From Burkholderiales bacterium (GTDB lineage Bacteria > Pseudomonadota > Gammaproteobacteria > Burkholderiales > Burkholderiaceae_D), in the NCBI GenBank assembly GCA_016197345.1, contig JACPVY010000459.1:1-6981 (forward strand): DNA of 6,981 nucleotides, given 5' to 3'. Shown one piece after another: positions 6,124 to 6,981 of the stretch (position 1 is the first letter of the stretch; each line of letters opens with the position of its first letter). The notes under the pieces are model-generated. The model made no database searches. It was not told where the DNA came from and saw only the letters and a list, made by a program, of their open reading frames with translations. The position numbers and the translations under genes are program-made.

Positions 6124-6981
6124 TCACATGATTTCAGGCATCAGCGGCGATGCTGGGGCATCCAAATTCAAGATCAGAAAAAAGTGTGTCCCCTGTTGCA
6201 AGGTGCTTTCGACTCGAATGCTGCCACCCAACACATTGCTGACAAGGTTATACACAATATTTAAACCGAGGCCACTACCACCCTGCCCCAGCTTGGTCGT
6301 AAAAAATGGATCAAAAATGCGTCCCAAATTCGCTTCTGGAATGCCAACGCCGTTATCTCGCACTTCCAATTGCACTTGCTGCGACGACAAAAGGCGGGCG
6401 GAAATGTGGATCAAGCCATTTTCTCGGCCTTCAAAGGCATGCAACATCGCATTGTTGATCAGATTATTCAGTATTTGCCCCAAGGGGCCGGGGTAGCTAT
6501 CCATCACAATATCGGGTGGCACAGCATATTCAACGCTATGGCCAGAATGTTTAAAGCTAGGGGCCAAGGTGCGTACGGTTTCTTCAACCACTGCATGCAA
6601 TTCAAACTGGCGTCGCTTAGCACTGGTACGATCCACTGCGACTTGTTTGAAACTGCCGATCAATTCTGCGGCGCTATGTAAATTGCGTTCGAGCAATTGA
6701 TTCGCTTGCTTGATTTGATTGACATAGCTTTGCAAACTCGAACGCTTCAAGCCACTCTCGACTTCCTTTGCAAATTGTTCGCTAATGCTCTGGGTGGTGC
6801 TCGCCACCACCACGCAATTGCCAATCGGGGTATTGAGTTCATGTGCAATCCCGGCCACCAAGGCACCTAGCGCCGCCAAGCGATCCGTGCGTTGAATTTC
6901 TTCTTGTGCATTTTTCAAGGTATCCATCGCGCTTTGCAATTCTTGATTGGCGAGGTGTAGCGCTTGAGGGCGCTCATGTAC
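6124..6981 (-). CDS. Sensor histidine kinase, C-terminal part (N-terminus beyond the window)
   Basis: The reading frame is open to the right edge, so only the last 285 residues are seen; the first visible codon encodes Val, and a TTG at 6937-6939 is not a credible start because the frame continues upstream. A probable coiled coil (ANQELQSAMDTLKNAQEEIQ) leads into the HisKA dimerisation helix, with the phospho-accepting H47 in GIAHELNTPIGN. The HATPase domain follows with the N-box QILNNLINNAMLHAFE (about 169-184), G1 DNGVGIP (209-215), F-box FDPFFTTK (223-230) and G2 GQGGSGLGL (232-239). All catalytic elements are intact, so this should autophosphorylate from ATP and pass the phosphate to a response regulator not in the window. 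The sensor region is unseen. The protein ends soon after the kinase core, so there is no fused receiver domain at the C-terminus. It converges on the binding-protein gene, which may supply its ligand input (inference). Confidence 0.92.
   Translation of the reverse strand, partial: VHERPQALHLANQELQSAMDTLKNAQEEIQRTDRLAALGALVAGIAHELNTPIGNCVVVASTTQSISEQFAKEVESGLKRSSLQSYVNQIKQANQLLERNLHSAAELIGSFKQVAVDRTSAKRRQFELHAVVEETVRTLAPSFKHSGHSVEYAVPPDIVMDSYPGPLGQILNNLINNAMLHAFEGRENGLIHISARLLSSQQVQLEVRDNGVGIPEANLGRIFDPFFTTKLGQGGSGLGLNIVYNLVSNVLGGSIRVESTLQQGTHFFLILNLDAPASPLMPEIM

Overview
The window looks like a chromosomal stretch of a Gram-negative proteobacterium, most likely a betaproteobacterium of the Oxalobacteraceae/Burkholderiales type. 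This assignment rests on the general look of the proteins (a betaproteobacterial-style small glutathione S-transferase, a PagL-type outer-membrane deacylase remnant, a HELNTPIGN-type sensor kinase) and is an inference; the genus cannot be read from the sequence. No RNA gene, CRISPR array, complete insertion sequence, phage gene or origin is visible.

Layout. 1-262 is non-coding and holds C/T-rich and G/A-rich inverted repeats resembling REP-type extragenic elements. 263-1189 (minus) encodes a beta-hydroxyacid dehydrogenase of the 3-hydroxyisobutyrate dehydrogenase family. Divergent from it, 1331-1809 (plus) is a broken pagL (lipid A 3-O-deacylase): a good signal peptide and a good C-terminal beta-barrel half remain, but they lie in different frames and are separated by about 115 bp of very AT-rich sequence. 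1810-2191 is a gene-free stretch with two strong palindromes. 2192-3277 and 3296-4486 (plus) form a likely two-gene operon: a class A FAD monooxygenase and a fold-type I PLP aminotransferase or lyase. A glutathione S-transferase (4537-5145, minus) converges on that pair. A periplasmic solute-binding protein (5315-6088, plus) is divergent from the transferase and converges on the C-terminal part of a sensor histidine kinase (6124-6981, minus) that runs off the right edge.

How the genes may work together. The FAD hydroxylase and PLP enzyme are close enough to be co-transcribed and may act on the same amino-acid-like or aromatic substrate, but neither substrate can be read from sequence. The dehydrogenase and transferase are plausible accessory catabolic or detoxification enzymes, not evidently one pathway. 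The binding protein may be the ligand-sensing partner of the kinase, since SBP_bac_3 domains commonly serve as sensor modules, but here it is only a neighbour.

I see no convincing new multi-gene system. The most informative anomalies are the disrupted pagL with its sharp GC drop, the 12-bp perfect inverted repeat just upstream of the monooxygenase start, and the REP-like block at the left edge.
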